From Acidimicrobiaceae bacterium (lineage in GTDB: Bacteria > Actinomycetota > Acidimicrobiia > Acidimicrobiales > Bog-793): a stretch of 11,951 nt of DNA. Below the pieces are notes generated by a model. That model did not search any database. It worked only from the letters and a program-made list of their open reading frames with translations, and was not told the origin of the DNA. Below, one piece after another: positions 1 to 5,716 of this stretch. Location of the stretch: the NCBI GenBank assembly GCA_027459565.1, contig DAIDIA010000301.1, forward strand, positions 1 through 11,951, given 5' to 3'. The position numbers and the translations under genes were made by a program. Positions within the stretch are counted from its first letter, which is position 1. Every line of letters starts with the position of its first letter.

Positions 1-62
1 GCAAGCTGCTTCAATCCGCCGAAACGGCGTCCGAATCCGGCGGCCAAGATCACGAGCTGCAT
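1..62 (-). CDS. Nucleotidyltransferase (NTP_transferase fold), N-terminal fragment cut by window edge
   Basis: Reading the minus strand from the ATG at 62-60 gives 20 codons, MQLVILAAGFGRRFGGLKQL, before the window ends. The pattern LAAGxGxRxGGxKQL is the nucleotide-binding signature at the extreme N terminus of sugar-phosphate nucleotidyltransferases and related NTP transferases. The glycine-rich loop and Arg hold the NTP phosphates, and the following Lys is also conserved. The start is well placed because this signature normally begins within a few residues of Met. The box TAAGCT lies seven bases upstream and there is no Shine-Dalgarno sequence, so the transcript may be leaderless. The gene is divergent from the NifU-domain gene. 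The substrate cannot be told from this fragment. Confidence 0.8.
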   Translation of the reverse strand, partial: MQLVILAAGFGRRFGGLKQL

Positions 63-90
63 GAGAATCAGCTTACGAGTACGGTTCTCA
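62..90. repeat. Inverted repeat TGAGAA / TTCTCA in the divergent gap
   Basis: Perfect 6-base arms at 62-67 and 85-90 are separated by 17 bases. One arm touches the start codon of the minus-strand nucleotidyltransferase, and the spacer contains its putative -10 box. A bound dimeric regulator would cover that promoter. Six-base arms can arise by chance, so this is only a candidate operator. Confidence 0.3.
70..75 (-). promoter_or_regulatory. Putative -10 box (TAAGCT) of a leaderless promoter
   Basis: On the minus strand TAAGCT fits the actinobacterial TANNNT -10 pattern. It ends seven bases before the ATG of the nucleotidyltransferase fragment, so transcription would begin at or next to the start codon. 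No clear -35 hexamer was found at 16-19 bases. The rest of the 79-base divergent gap shows no strong promoter for the NifU gene. Confidence 0.35.
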
Positions 91-141
91 AAACGCACTA
101 GTCGAACGACCGATTCGTGTTAGGGAGATGTTAGGAAGGCA

Positions 142-558
142 ATGACGACCAGCGAGAATACTCCAGTGGAGACAACAGATGCAGGCGTCAGCGGTGACGT
201 CGTCGGCGCGGATGAGTTTGCCGCGCACGGAGTGGCACAACTCAGTGAAGAGGAGATCGACGGTCGCCGACAGGCACTGATCGACATCATCGAGATGTTG
301 CGACCTGCTGTCCAGATGGATGGTGGCGACCTCGAGCTCATTGAGGCCGACTACGTCAATGGCATCGTCGAAGTAGAGCTTCAGGGCGCGTGTGGATCCT
401 GTGCCGTTTCGAGTTCGACGCTGACCGGTGGTGTCGAACGCATCCTCAAAGAGCGACTCGATTGGGTGACCGAGGTCGTCGGCGGAGTCGACGAGGAGAT
501 CGATCAACTCGAATCTGCGGCGCTTGGCCGCGGGGCGTACGTTCCGAAGTACTACTGA
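142..558 (+). CDS. NifU C-terminal-domain iron-sulfur scaffold/carrier protein
   Basis: A 138-residue cytosolic protein. Residues about 43-115 form a NifU C-terminal (Nfu-like) domain: LRPAVQMDGGDLELIE (53-68), then GACGSCAVSSSTLTGGVERIL (82-102, interrupted here only by description) with the CxxC pair Cys84 and Cys87. In Nfu proteins this pair holds a [4Fe-4S] cluster between two subunits and passes it to apo-proteins. The N-terminal 35 residues are acidic and low in complexity. The IscU-like scaffold and ferredoxin domains of full NifU are absent. The tail (116-138) is acidic and then ends in AYVPKYY. The start is supported by GGAAGG at 134-139, two bases before the ATG. It converges on the YdjC-like gene. 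Client proteins are unknown; other Fe-S proteins in the window (ferredoxin, possibly the nuclease) would need such a carrier. Confidence 0.9.
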   Translation: MTTSENTPVETTDAGVSGDVVGADEFAAHGVAQLSEEEIDGRRQALIDIIEMLRPAVQMDGGDLELIEADYVNGIVEVELQGACGSCAVSSSTLTGGVERILKERLDWVTEVVGGVDEEIDQLESAALGRGAYVPKYY

Positions 559-577
559 GATCTCGTCACCGAGACTC
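559..577. terminator. Weak hairpin in a convergent gap, possible bidirectional terminator
   Basis: TCTCG (561-565) pairs with CGAGA (570-574) around the loop TCAC. Two further pairs form if C575 is bulged. It begins directly after the NifU stop codon and before the converging YdjC-like stop at 601. No T-run follows on either strand, so the position is the main support. Confidence 0.3.
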
Positions 578-600
578 GTCGTTCGCGCACGCGGGCGTTC

Positions 601-1428
601 TCAGCGAAGTTCGCGCATCGCCTCGAAGAGTGTCTGGTAGTCCGTCCGTCGAACGGCGATGTCGTTCCATTCAATGCCCTGCAGGAGTTCGAAGGACCTG
701 ACGCGTTCGGCGAACAATGGAGTCGCACCGCGTAGCTCCTCGCTGTCACACGAGACGCGACCGACGATCTCGTGGACACCGGGCGCGAGCGCGGAGATCG
801 AGAGCGAGACCTCCTCTGGGCTCTTCCCGAGGTGATTGATCTCGATGGTGCTGTCGGGAGTGAGCACCCCGCGCGCTGCGGTGAGCTCACGGATCGGAAA
901 TCCGGGATCGCGTCCTGGACCGGTGCCGCTGAGGCGCACGGGCAGGCCGAAGTCCTCGGCGAGGTCGAGATAGACATCGAAGAACTCGGGCTTTCGCTCA
1001 ACGGCGTCGAAGTGGGTCACGAGGTGCGTGATGCGAAATCCCCAGAGCACCGCCCGTTCGATCTGCGCGCGCCACTCCCGTCGCACCTCGTCGAGATCCG
1101 CGTGTTCCCAGACGTCGTCTACCGTGCGCGGGAACGCGCCATCGCCATCGAGCAGTGACGGAGCGTGTGTGATCGGCCCCCATCGATAGCGATCGAGCTC
1201 GGAGATGATCGTCAGGTTGACTCCGACATCCTCGCCGCGGTAGTCCGCAGCTGCGGCGCGCGACCATGGTGCGGGAACCATCAGCGAGGCCGAGGTTGCG
1301 AAGCCTCCTCGGAGCAGTTCATAGGTCGCCGCGTTCGCCGACTGACAAAAGCCGAGTTCGTCCACCGAGACGATGACCGCCGTCTCGGTCGGTTCAAATC
1401 CGAGTCGCTCGATCAGTGTGGCGGGCAT
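601..1428 (-). CDS. YdjC/ChbG-fold protein with degenerate metal site (probable non-canonical deacetylase homologue)
   Basis: 275 residues, close to the usual length of the ChbG/HpnK (YdjC) carbohydrate deacetylase family. Fold landmarks are present: SVDELGFCQSAN (21-32), SASLMVPAPW (46-55), GVNLTI (69-74), DRYRWGPI (79-86), THLVTH (134-139), FGLPVRL (160-166) and HEIVGR (219-224). Family members normally carry a DD pair in the first motif, GVHLTL in the next, THLDxH, and an E-[IW]-x-x-HP motif near the end. Here the second Asp is Glu24, the GVHLT His is Asn71, the Asp of THLDxH is Val137 and the HP His is Arg224. His135 and His139 remain. The normal metal-dependent deacetylation of acetylated sugars is therefore doubtful, and a binding role or altered chemistry is possible. 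The start lies 12 bases after the purE stop with no strong ribosome site, so it is probably co-transcribed with purE. Alignment positions are from memory of the family. Confidence 0.75.
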   Translation of the reverse strand: MPATLIERLGFEPTETAVIVSVDELGFCQSANAATYELLRGGFATSASLMVPAPWSRAAAADYRGEDVGVNLTIISELDRYRWGPITHAPSLLDGDGAFPRTVDDVWEHADLDEVRREWRAQIERAVLWGFRITHLVTHFDAVERKPEFFDVYLDLAEDFGLPVRLSGTGPGRDPGFPIRELTAARGVLTPDSTIEINHLGKSPEEVSLSISALAPGVHEIVGRVSCDSEELRGATPLFAERVRSFELLQGIEWNDIAVRRTDYQTLFEAMRELR

Positions 1429-1440
1429 CGAAGTCTGCGG

Positions 1441-1935
1441 TCAGCCTCTCTGGATCCGCTCTTGCATCGCCTGGTCGCGCCCGCGGACCTCGTCGGCGAG
1501 TCGGCGCTGGAAGTCGGCCACCCTGTCACGCAGCGCAGCGTCGGAGACCGCGAGGATACGCACCGCAAGCAGGCCGGCATTCCTCGCGTTGTCGATCGCG
1601 ACCGCCGCAACGGGGATGCCCCTTGGCATCTGGACGATGGACAGGAGCGAATCGAGACCGTCGAGCGCCTTGAGCGCGACGGGAACGCCGATCACGGGGA
1701 GCGTCGTGACTGCGGCAAGCACGCCTGGCAGGTGCGCCGCGCCGCCGGCTCCGGCGATGATCACACCGATGTCGCGCGAGGCCGCCTGTCTCGCGTAGTC
1801 GATTGCATCGTCGGGCGTGCGGTGTGCGGAGAGCACGCGCATCTCCCAGCCGATGCCGAACTCATCGAGTGCCTCTGCTGCATTGCGCATGATGGACTCG
1901 TCCGAGTCGCTTCCCATCACGATTGCAACTTTCAT
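1441..1935 (-). CDS. purE: N5-carboxyaminoimidazole ribonucleotide mutase (PurE, class I)
   Basis: Converts N5-CAIR to CAIR in de novo purine synthesis, acting after PurK; it forms an octamer in the cytosol in known members. With the start at 1935 the product is 164 residues, normal for class I PurE. Motifs: GSDSD (8-12) phosphate loop, SAHRTP (36-41) with the conserved His38, GAGGAAHLPG (62-71) with His68, QMPRGIPVA (102-110), and NARNAGLLA (116-124). A longer in-frame start at 1977 would add 14 residues unlike any PurE. The 1935 start is preceded on the minus strand by AAGGGAGA about seven bases upstream, so it is preferred. purK, often adjacent, is not in the window. A YdjC-like gene follows after 12 bases. 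Confidence 0.95.
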   Translation of the reverse strand: MKVAIVMGSDSDESIMRNAAEALDEFGIGWEMRVLSAHRTPDDAIDYARQAASRDIGVIIAGAGGAAHLPGVLAAVTTLPVIGVPVALKALDGLDSLLSIVQMPRGIPVAAVAIDNARNAGLLAVRILAVSDAALRDRVADFQRRLADEVRGRDQAMQERIQRG

Positions 1936-1976
1936 TCCTGTCTCCCTTTGCGTGTGCTGGCCATTGAGGTCTACCA

Positions 1977-2006
1977 ATGCTAGGCGCCGCGGGGAAACTG
2001 TGTCGC
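1977..2006 (-). promoter_or_regulatory. Candidate sigma70-type promoter for purE
   Basis: On the minus strand GCGACA (2006-2001; GACA matches the -35 consensus) is followed after 18 bases by TAGCAT (1982-1977; TANNNT). Transcription would start near 1970, giving a leader of about 35 bases. The start of that leader could form a bulged hairpin from CATTGAGGT and ACCAATG (1962-1979). The spacing is right but the -35 match is only four of six. Confidence 0.3.
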
Positions 2007-2012
2007 GGGCTC

Positions 2013-2033
2013 ATGGTGTTTCGAGATGGTGTT
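2013..2033. repeat. Direct repeat ATGGTGTT x2, 13-base period
   Basis: ATGGTGTT occurs at 2013-2020 and again at 2026-2033, just upstream (relative to purE) of the candidate purE promoter. Tandem octamers at such a spacing can bind a regulator dimer in direct orientation. No known binding site was recognised, and chance is possible. Confidence 0.25.
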
Positions 2034-2070
2034 GCCGGCTCGCCAGGGAGGCAGCCCTTTGGTGTGTGGG

Positions 2071-2613
2071 TCAGCGCGTCCTTCGCAGCGGAAAGAGGCG
2101 TTTTCCTATCGCGCCGAGCGAGAGGCCGACGACGATCCCCGCTGCGACGTCCGAGGCGTGATGGATCTTGACGTAGATCCTGCTCAGCGCGACGACGACC
2201 GCGCTCAGGAAGTAGACGCCTGCGAGGGGATCCTCGTCACTGAGCAGGAGCGCCCCGCAGAACGCGGCGGTCGCGTGCCCGGAGGGGAAGCTCGAGGAGA
2301 GTGGCTGGCGGATCGGAAGCGGATGCTCGATCTCGCGCACGGGACGTCCGCGACCGAAGATCGACTTCAAGATGATGTTGACGATGAACGACTCGACTCC
2401 AGTCGCGATGATCGCGCGAACTGCGGCGCGTTCGTTGAGTCTCCCGCCGCGCAGTGCGCGCAAAAGTCCGAAGATCACCCAGAGCAGACCGAAATCGCCG
2501 AGTTCGGAGGCGGTGTAGAAGGTGCGGTCGGCGACGCGGTTGCCACGCAGGGCGTCAAAGGCAGCATCGACACGGTCGTCAAAGGTCTTGATCAGGTCGC
2601 GCAACATGTCCAT
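2071..2613 (-). CDS. PAP2-superfamily membrane phosphatase
   Basis: A 180-residue protein with all three catalytic blocks of type 2 phosphatidic acid phosphatases: KSIFGRGRP (83-91, KX6RP), FPSGHA (109-114, PSGH), and SRIYVKIHHASD (144-155, SRX5HX3D). His151 is the expected nucleophile, His113 the acid/base, and Asp155 its partner. Hydrophobic segments around 40-52, 65-82, 114-125, 131-144 and 156-169 fit a small integral membrane enzyme with the active site facing outward. Likely substrates are lipid phosphates such as undecaprenyl diphosphate or phosphatidate; the sequence does not decide. There is no Shine-Dalgarno sequence. Met1 and Met3 (2607) are both possible starts, and both lie in or next to an 8-base inverted repeat. 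It follows the nuclease by 81 bases and precedes purE by 135. Confidence 0.9.
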   Translation of the reverse strand: MDMLRDLIKTFDDRVDAAFDALRGNRVADRTFYTASELGDFGLLWVIFGLLRALRGGRLNERAAVRAIIATGVESFIVNIILKSIFGRGRPVREIEHPLPIRQPLSSSFPSGHATAAFCGALLLSDEDPLAGVYFLSAVVVALSRIYVKIHHASDVAAGIVVGLSLGAIGKRLFPLRRTR

Positions 2614-2635
2614 TCAGGCTAATGCGCATGGACAT
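2606..2635. repeat. Perfect 8-base inverted repeat containing the PAP2 start codon
   Basis: ATGTCCAT (2606-2613) and ATGGACAT (2628-2635) are exact reverse complements separated by 14 bases. In the minus-strand mRNA the second arm contains the phosphatase ATG, so the hairpin would bury the start codon in its stem. As DNA it would be a dimer-sized operator over the start. It could be an operator, a translation control element, or chance. Confidence 0.45.
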
Positions 2636-2694
2636 TCAAAGGAGGTCATGCGACACGGCGCCGATCGCCGGAGACGAGGGGCGCGCGGATCTCG

Positions 2695-3465
2695 TCAGTT
2701 CGAGAACGCGGGGCAGATCGCCTGGAAGGAGCAGAACCTGCACAGCTGGGTCGGGTTGGGTCGGAAGTCCTCGGTCTCGCACGCGCGCTCGATCGCGGCC
2801 CAGACGGCGAGGGCGCGCGATTTGAGTCCGCGCATCGTCTGGTCGTTCGGGGACTCGACGATGACCACCTGATCCTTGAGGTAGAGGAGTCGGACCTCCC
2901 GCGGGCGGACGCCGAAGCTCGCCTCGCAGAGATAGGCGTAGAACTGCACTCCCAGAAGGCGCGACCGCGACTGTTCAGCGCGCGGAGAGCGCCCGGTCTT
3001 GTAGTCCGTGACGACGATGTCACCGCTCGGGAGAAGATCGAGGCGATCGATGATTCCCCGAAGCTCGACACCGTCGAGCATCGACCGCAGGTCGAGCTCG
3101 ATTCCGATCGGCTCGACCGAGAGTGGATCTTCCATCGTGAAGTAGTTGCTGACAAGCGACCGGGCCTCGCCGAGGAAGTTCTGCGCCTCGCGGTCATCGA
3201 GGCGAAGGGCAGCCATCTCCTCGGACCCGGTCATCTCCGTGTGTGCAAACTCCAGCGCATCGAGCGCGCGCACCTCGGTGCGGTCTTGGGCCTCTCCCTC
3301 CGCGTAGAGCAGCTGGAGCGCGCGGTGCACGAGAGTGCCCCGCAGCTGGGCTTTGTTGGCCGGTTCGGGGAGGTGGTCGATGTACGAGTACCGGAATGCA
3401 CGCGGGCAGCTCATGAACTTGCCGAGCTTCGATGGGCTCAGCGTGTTCGGAATCTCGACGGCCAT
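2695..3465 (-). CDS. PD-(D/E)XK (RecB/Cas4-type) nuclease with probable iron-sulfur cluster
   Basis: With the start at 3465 the product is 256 residues, a stand-alone RecB-family nuclease domain. Visible motifs are LSPSKLGKFMSCPRAFRY (9-26), GTLVHRAL (43-50, catalytic-site His47), GIIDRLD (137-143, Asp140), VVTDYKTG (151-158, Asp154 and Lys156) and GVQFYAYL (172-179, the QxxxY-type helix). Cys20 together with Cys242, Cys245 and Cys251 (CRFCSFQAIC) matches the split four-cysteine pattern that binds a [4Fe-4S] cluster in AddB and Cas4. No helicase domain and no cas genes are present, so a general DNA-processing role is likelier than CRISPR adaptation. A longer in-frame start at 3513 is disfavoured, because MAVEIPNTLSPSKL begins where family members begin and TATCGT sits six bases upstream. 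Confidence 0.88.
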   Translation of the reverse strand: MAVEIPNTLSPSKLGKFMSCPRAFRYSYIDHLPEPANKAQLRGTLVHRALQLLYAEGEAQDRTEVRALDALEFAHTEMTGSEEMAALRLDDREAQNFLGEARSLVSNYFTMEDPLSVEPIGIELDLRSMLDGVELRGIIDRLDLLPSGDIVVTDYKTGRSPRAEQSRSRLLGVQFYAYLCEASFGVRPREVRLLYLKDQVVIVESPNDQTMRGLKSRALAVWAAIERACETEDFRPNPTQLCRFCSFQAICPAFSN

Positions 3466-3471
3466 GGGGCA

Positions 3472-3477
3472 ACGATA
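3472..3477 (-). promoter_or_regulatory. -10 box (TATCGT) of a leaderless promoter for the nuclease gene
   Basis: On the minus strand TATCGT is followed by exactly six bases and then the ATG at 3465. This is the spacing of leaderless actinobacterial transcripts. No Shine-Dalgarno sequence is present. On the other side of this 89-base divergent gap, the dedA ATG at 3555 also lacks a ribosome site and has only a poor -10-like stretch (TAAAACT, 3542-3548). Confidence 0.45.
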
Positions 3478-3554
3478 GATCCTCGGTGTCGCGCGGTGAC
3501 CGAAATGGGACAAGTGCCACCATCTGCCCCGGAATCTCGACTAAAACTTCCGGC

Positions 3555-4157
3555 ATGGAACACCTCCTCATCACCCATGGCTACCTCGCGCTTTTCGCGC
3601 TGGCGTTGATCCAGTCGTTCATCATCCCGATCCCCTCGGAGGTCACCTTCGGCTACGCCGGAGTGCTCGCATACGAGCATCACCTGAACATCGTCGCTGC
3701 GATCCTGCTCGGCACGCTCGCCGAGCTCATCGGCTCATCGTGTGCCTACTTCCTCTTCCGCTGGGGTGGCAGGCCGCTTGTGGAACGCTATGGAAAGTAC
3801 GTGCTGATCAGCACGAGGGACCTTGACCGTGCCGAGCACTGGCTCGACGGACGCGGTGAGTTCTTCATCGCGATCGGACGGGCGCTGCCGGTACTGCGTC
3901 TGCCGGTCTCGTGGATCGCCGGGATCGTCAAGATGACCTATGCGAAGTTCCTCGCGTTCAGCTTCATCGGAACGCTCGTCTACGCGTGCGTGCTCTGTGG
4001 CATCGGATACGGCGTCGGTTCGACCTGGACCAAGGTCGTCCACGACTTCAAGCTCGCCGGCTACGTCATCCTCGCGGTCGTCGTGCTCGCCGCTCTCGCC
4101 GTTCTTCGCCACCGGTACGTGGAGCTTCGCCACGAGCGGATGAAGGCCGCGCGCTAG
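3555..4157 (+). CDS. DedA-family integral membrane protein
   Basis: 200 residues from the ATG at 3555. DedA (SNARE-associated/VTT) proteins move undecaprenyl phosphate or other lipids across the inner membrane and affect envelope integrity and pH/drug tolerance; the exact substrate here is unknown. Landmarks: FIIPIPSE (22-29) with the conserved acidic Glu29 in the first re-entrant segment, GTLAELIGSSCAYFLFRWGG (53-72), then GRALPVLRLPVSWIAGI (108-124) with Arg109 and Arg115 and the following KM. Hydrophobic stretches at about 9-27, 43-68, 103-125, 133-155 and 168-185 fit the family. The C terminus is basic and cytosolic. An upstream in-frame extension to 3432 is antisense to the nuclease and is not expected to be coding. 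Nearby, the PAP2 protein may act on related polyprenyl lipids, but the two are not in one operon. Confidence 0.92.
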   Translation: MEHLLITHGYLALFALALIQSFIIPIPSEVTFGYAGVLAYEHHLNIVAAILLGTLAELIGSSCAYFLFRWGGRPLVERYGKYVLISTRDLDRAEHWLDGRGEFFIAIGRALPVLRLPVSWIAGIVKMTYAKFLAFSFIGTLVYACVLCGIGYGVGSTWTKVVHDFKLAGYVILAVVVLAALAVLRHRYVELRHERMKAAR

Positions 4158-4207
4158 GACGATCTACGGGCCGCACGCGCCCATCTGTGTTGCGTGTGTG
4201 ACGGAGA

Positions 4208-5221
4208 TCACTTTCGCGAGATGTCGAACGCCCTCGCGAGGAGCTCATACGAGCGCACGCGTGCCTTGTGGTCGTGGGTGATCGTGACCGCGACGATCTC
4301 GTCGACGCCGTAGCTGGAAGCGAGTTCGACGAGTGCGTGGTGCACGCGCTCTTGGTCACCGACAACCGCACGTGCACGCGAATCGAGCACGATTGCGAGT
4401 TCGGCGTCGGTGTAGGGGTAGGCGAGTGCCTCCTCCGGAGGCGGCACCTCGTTGTGTTCGCCGTAGCGCCGTTGACGCACCCGCCAGAGATCCGTGCTCG
4501 CGCTCAGCCGCTCGGCCTCCTCGTTCGTGTCCGCGACGATCACGCGAACGGCGATCGCCGTGCGCGGGACGTCCCCGTCGCGATAGTGCGCGAAGTGTTC
4601 GCGGTAATAAGCCATTGCCTCTGGTCCGCCGTGCGCATTGATGAAATGGGCAAAGCACAGTCCCGTTCCAAAATGCGCCGCCGCCTGTGCGGAGAATCCG
4701 CTCGAGCTCAAGAGCCACAGTTCCGGTGCGGCGTCGGGAACGGGGGTTGCCGGAAGCTTCCGGAAGGGATGGGTGTCGGGAAAGTCATCCGCGAGCCAGG
4801 CGCGGAGCTCTGCGAGCTGTTCCAGGAAGTCATCTCCGGCGGGGTGCTCACGGTTGCGAGAGAGCGCGAGTGTCGCGAGGGGCGTGCCGCCTGGCGCGCG
4901 ACCGAGACCGAGATCGATGCGCCCCGGATGCATCGTTGCAAGCACCCGGAAGAGTTCGGCGACCTTGAGCGCGCTGTAGTGGGGGAGCATCACGCCCCCT
5001 GATCCGACGCGGATGGTGCTCGTGTGGTCCGCGATGTGCGCGACGAGGAGCTCTGGTGCGGAGCCGGCGAGGCCAAAGGTGCCGTGGTGTTCCGCAAGCC
5101 AGTAGCGCGCGTAGCCGAGTGCCTCGACCCGCCTCGCGAGGTCGACGCTGTTCGCGATCGCGTCGGCTGGAGACGATCCCGACGGAACGGGGGTCTGGTC
5201 GAGTACCGAGAGGGTCACCAT
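4208..5221 (-). CDS. LLM-class (bacterial luciferase-like) flavin-dependent oxidoreductase
   Basis: 337 residues, full length for the single-subunit luciferase-like monooxygenase family with a TIM-barrel fold that uses reduced FMN. The N terminus LSVLDQTPVPSGSS (4-17) is typical of the MsnO8/YhbW-type subfamily. Further landmarks are WLAEHHGTFGLAGSAPELL (41-59), VGSGGVMLPHYSALKVAE (72-89), RIDLGLGRAPGG (101-112), ELWLLSSSGFSAQAAAHFG (167-185), and the C-terminal VVGDQERVHHALVELASSYG (286-305). The substrate cannot be read from sequence. The start is ATG 5221 (GTG at 5218 is an alternative). The start lies inside a near-perfect palindrome and has no strong ribosome site. It follows the RidA gene by 38 bases and probably ends the pyc-bioY-ridA transcript. 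It converges on dedA across 50 bases with no clear terminator. Confidence 0.88.
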   Translation of the reverse strand: MVTLSVLDQTPVPSGSSPADAIANSVDLARRVEALGYARYWLAEHHGTFGLAGSAPELLVAHIADHTSTIRVGSGGVMLPHYSALKVAELFRVLATMHPGRIDLGLGRAPGGTPLATLALSRNREHPAGDDFLEQLAELRAWLADDFPDTHPFRKLPATPVPDAAPELWLLSSSGFSAQAAAHFGTGLCFAHFINAHGGPEAMAYYREHFAHYRDGDVPRTAIAVRVIVADTNEEAERLSASTDLWRVRQRRYGEHNEVPPPEEALAYPYTDAELAIVLDSRARAVVGDQERVHHALVELASSYGVDEIVAVTITHDHKARVRSYELLARAFDISRK

Positions 5222-5234
5222 GGAATGGTCACCC
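5212..5234. repeat. Near-perfect palindrome (9 of 10 pairs) over the LLM oxidoreductase start
   Basis: GGGTCACCAT (5212-5221) and ATGGTCACCC (5225-5234) are reverse complements except for one position, around a GGA centre. Equally, GGTCACC is repeated directly at 5213-5219 and 5228-5234, 15 bases apart. In the mRNA the ATG sits in the stem. It may be a regulator site or a translation-inhibiting hairpin. Confidence 0.45.
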
Positions 5235-5259
5235 TAATGGCGCCGTGGTGCGGCGGTGT

Positions 5260-5649
5260 TCAGTCACCTGCGACGGCGATGACCTCGAGCTGCACGAGCA
5301 TCCCTCCGTTGAGCCTCTGGTTGACCGCATGCCGCGCCGGCCGACTCGTTGGATCGGGGAACATCTTGAGCCACTCCTCGTTGACGAACTCGCGAAGCGC
5401 CATGTCCTCGAGCAGCACGGTCATCCGGACCACGTCGTCCGCGGTTACACCGGCAGCTGCAAGGAACCTCGCGACGTTCGCGAACGCGAGGCGAACCTGC
5501 TCTGGTCCGCCCTCGGCTGCCCTGCCCGTCTCGGGATCGATACCCATAATCGCGGAGGAGTAGACGATGTTGTCGATGCGCGCTCCCATCGGGATTGGCG
5601 CGGAGTGTGCAACGCCCTCGATCTCGATGGACCGCCGTCGTGTGGTCAT
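5260..5649 (-). CDS. RidA (YjgF/YER057c/UK114) family protein, probable enamine/imine deaminase
   Basis: 129 residues from the ATG at 5649, the normal size. RidA trimers hydrolyse reactive 2-aminoacrylate-type enamines made by PLP enzymes. The catalytic features are kept: RPARHAV (103-109) with Arg106, equivalent to the essential Arg105 of classical RidA, and Glu122 in VQLEVIAV (119-126). IDNIVYSSAIMG (25-36) and EQVRLAFANVARFLAAAG (50-67) also match the family. Start choice: AAAGGAGG directly abuts tandem ATGATG (5652, 5649). The second ATG leaves three spacer bases and is preferred. An in-frame ATG at 5676 lies before the ribosome site and is less likely. The gene follows bioY by 67 bases. 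Arg106 argues for real deaminase activity, but other subfamily functions are possible. Confidence 0.88.
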   Translation of the reverse strand: MTTRRRSIEIEGVAHSAPIPMGARIDNIVYSSAIMGIDPETGRAAEGGPEQVRLAFANVARFLAAAGVTADDVVRMTVLLEDMALREFVNEEWLKMFPDPTSRPARHAVNQRLNGGMLVQLEVIAVAGD

Positions 5650-5716
5650 CATCCTCCTTTCGACGCGTTTCGCCATGGCGCCCGAACGGATGCCCGGAAA
5701 ACGCTGGGTGTGCGGC

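Noticed and set aside
1165..2622. Plus-strand frames of 272 (1165-1983) and 198 (2026-2622) codons
   Set aside because: They lie antisense to the YdjC-like gene, purE and PAP2, all of which carry family motifs. The products show only biased, charged composition.
2656..2670. CGGCG-N5-CGCCG hairpin between nuclease and PAP2
   Set aside because: Five GC pairs in GC-rich sequence with no T-run; likely chance.
2638..2872. Strong AAAGGAGGTC (2638-2647) followed by ATG at 2648 on the plus strand, opening 74 codons
   Set aside because: Only two bases separate GGAGG from the ATG, and the frame runs antisense to the nuclease gene through its cysteine cluster. The product is unlike any known protein. 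Read on the minus strand the same bases look like the 16S anti-Shine-Dalgarno sequence, which is probably coincidence.
2695..3465. Cas4 of a CRISPR system
   Set aside because: The motifs overlap with Cas4, but there is no repeat array and no other cas gene in the window.
4158..4207. GGGC-N7-GCCC hairpin between the converging dedA and oxidoreductase genes
   Set aside because: Only four pairs and no T-run on either strand; too weak to call a terminator.
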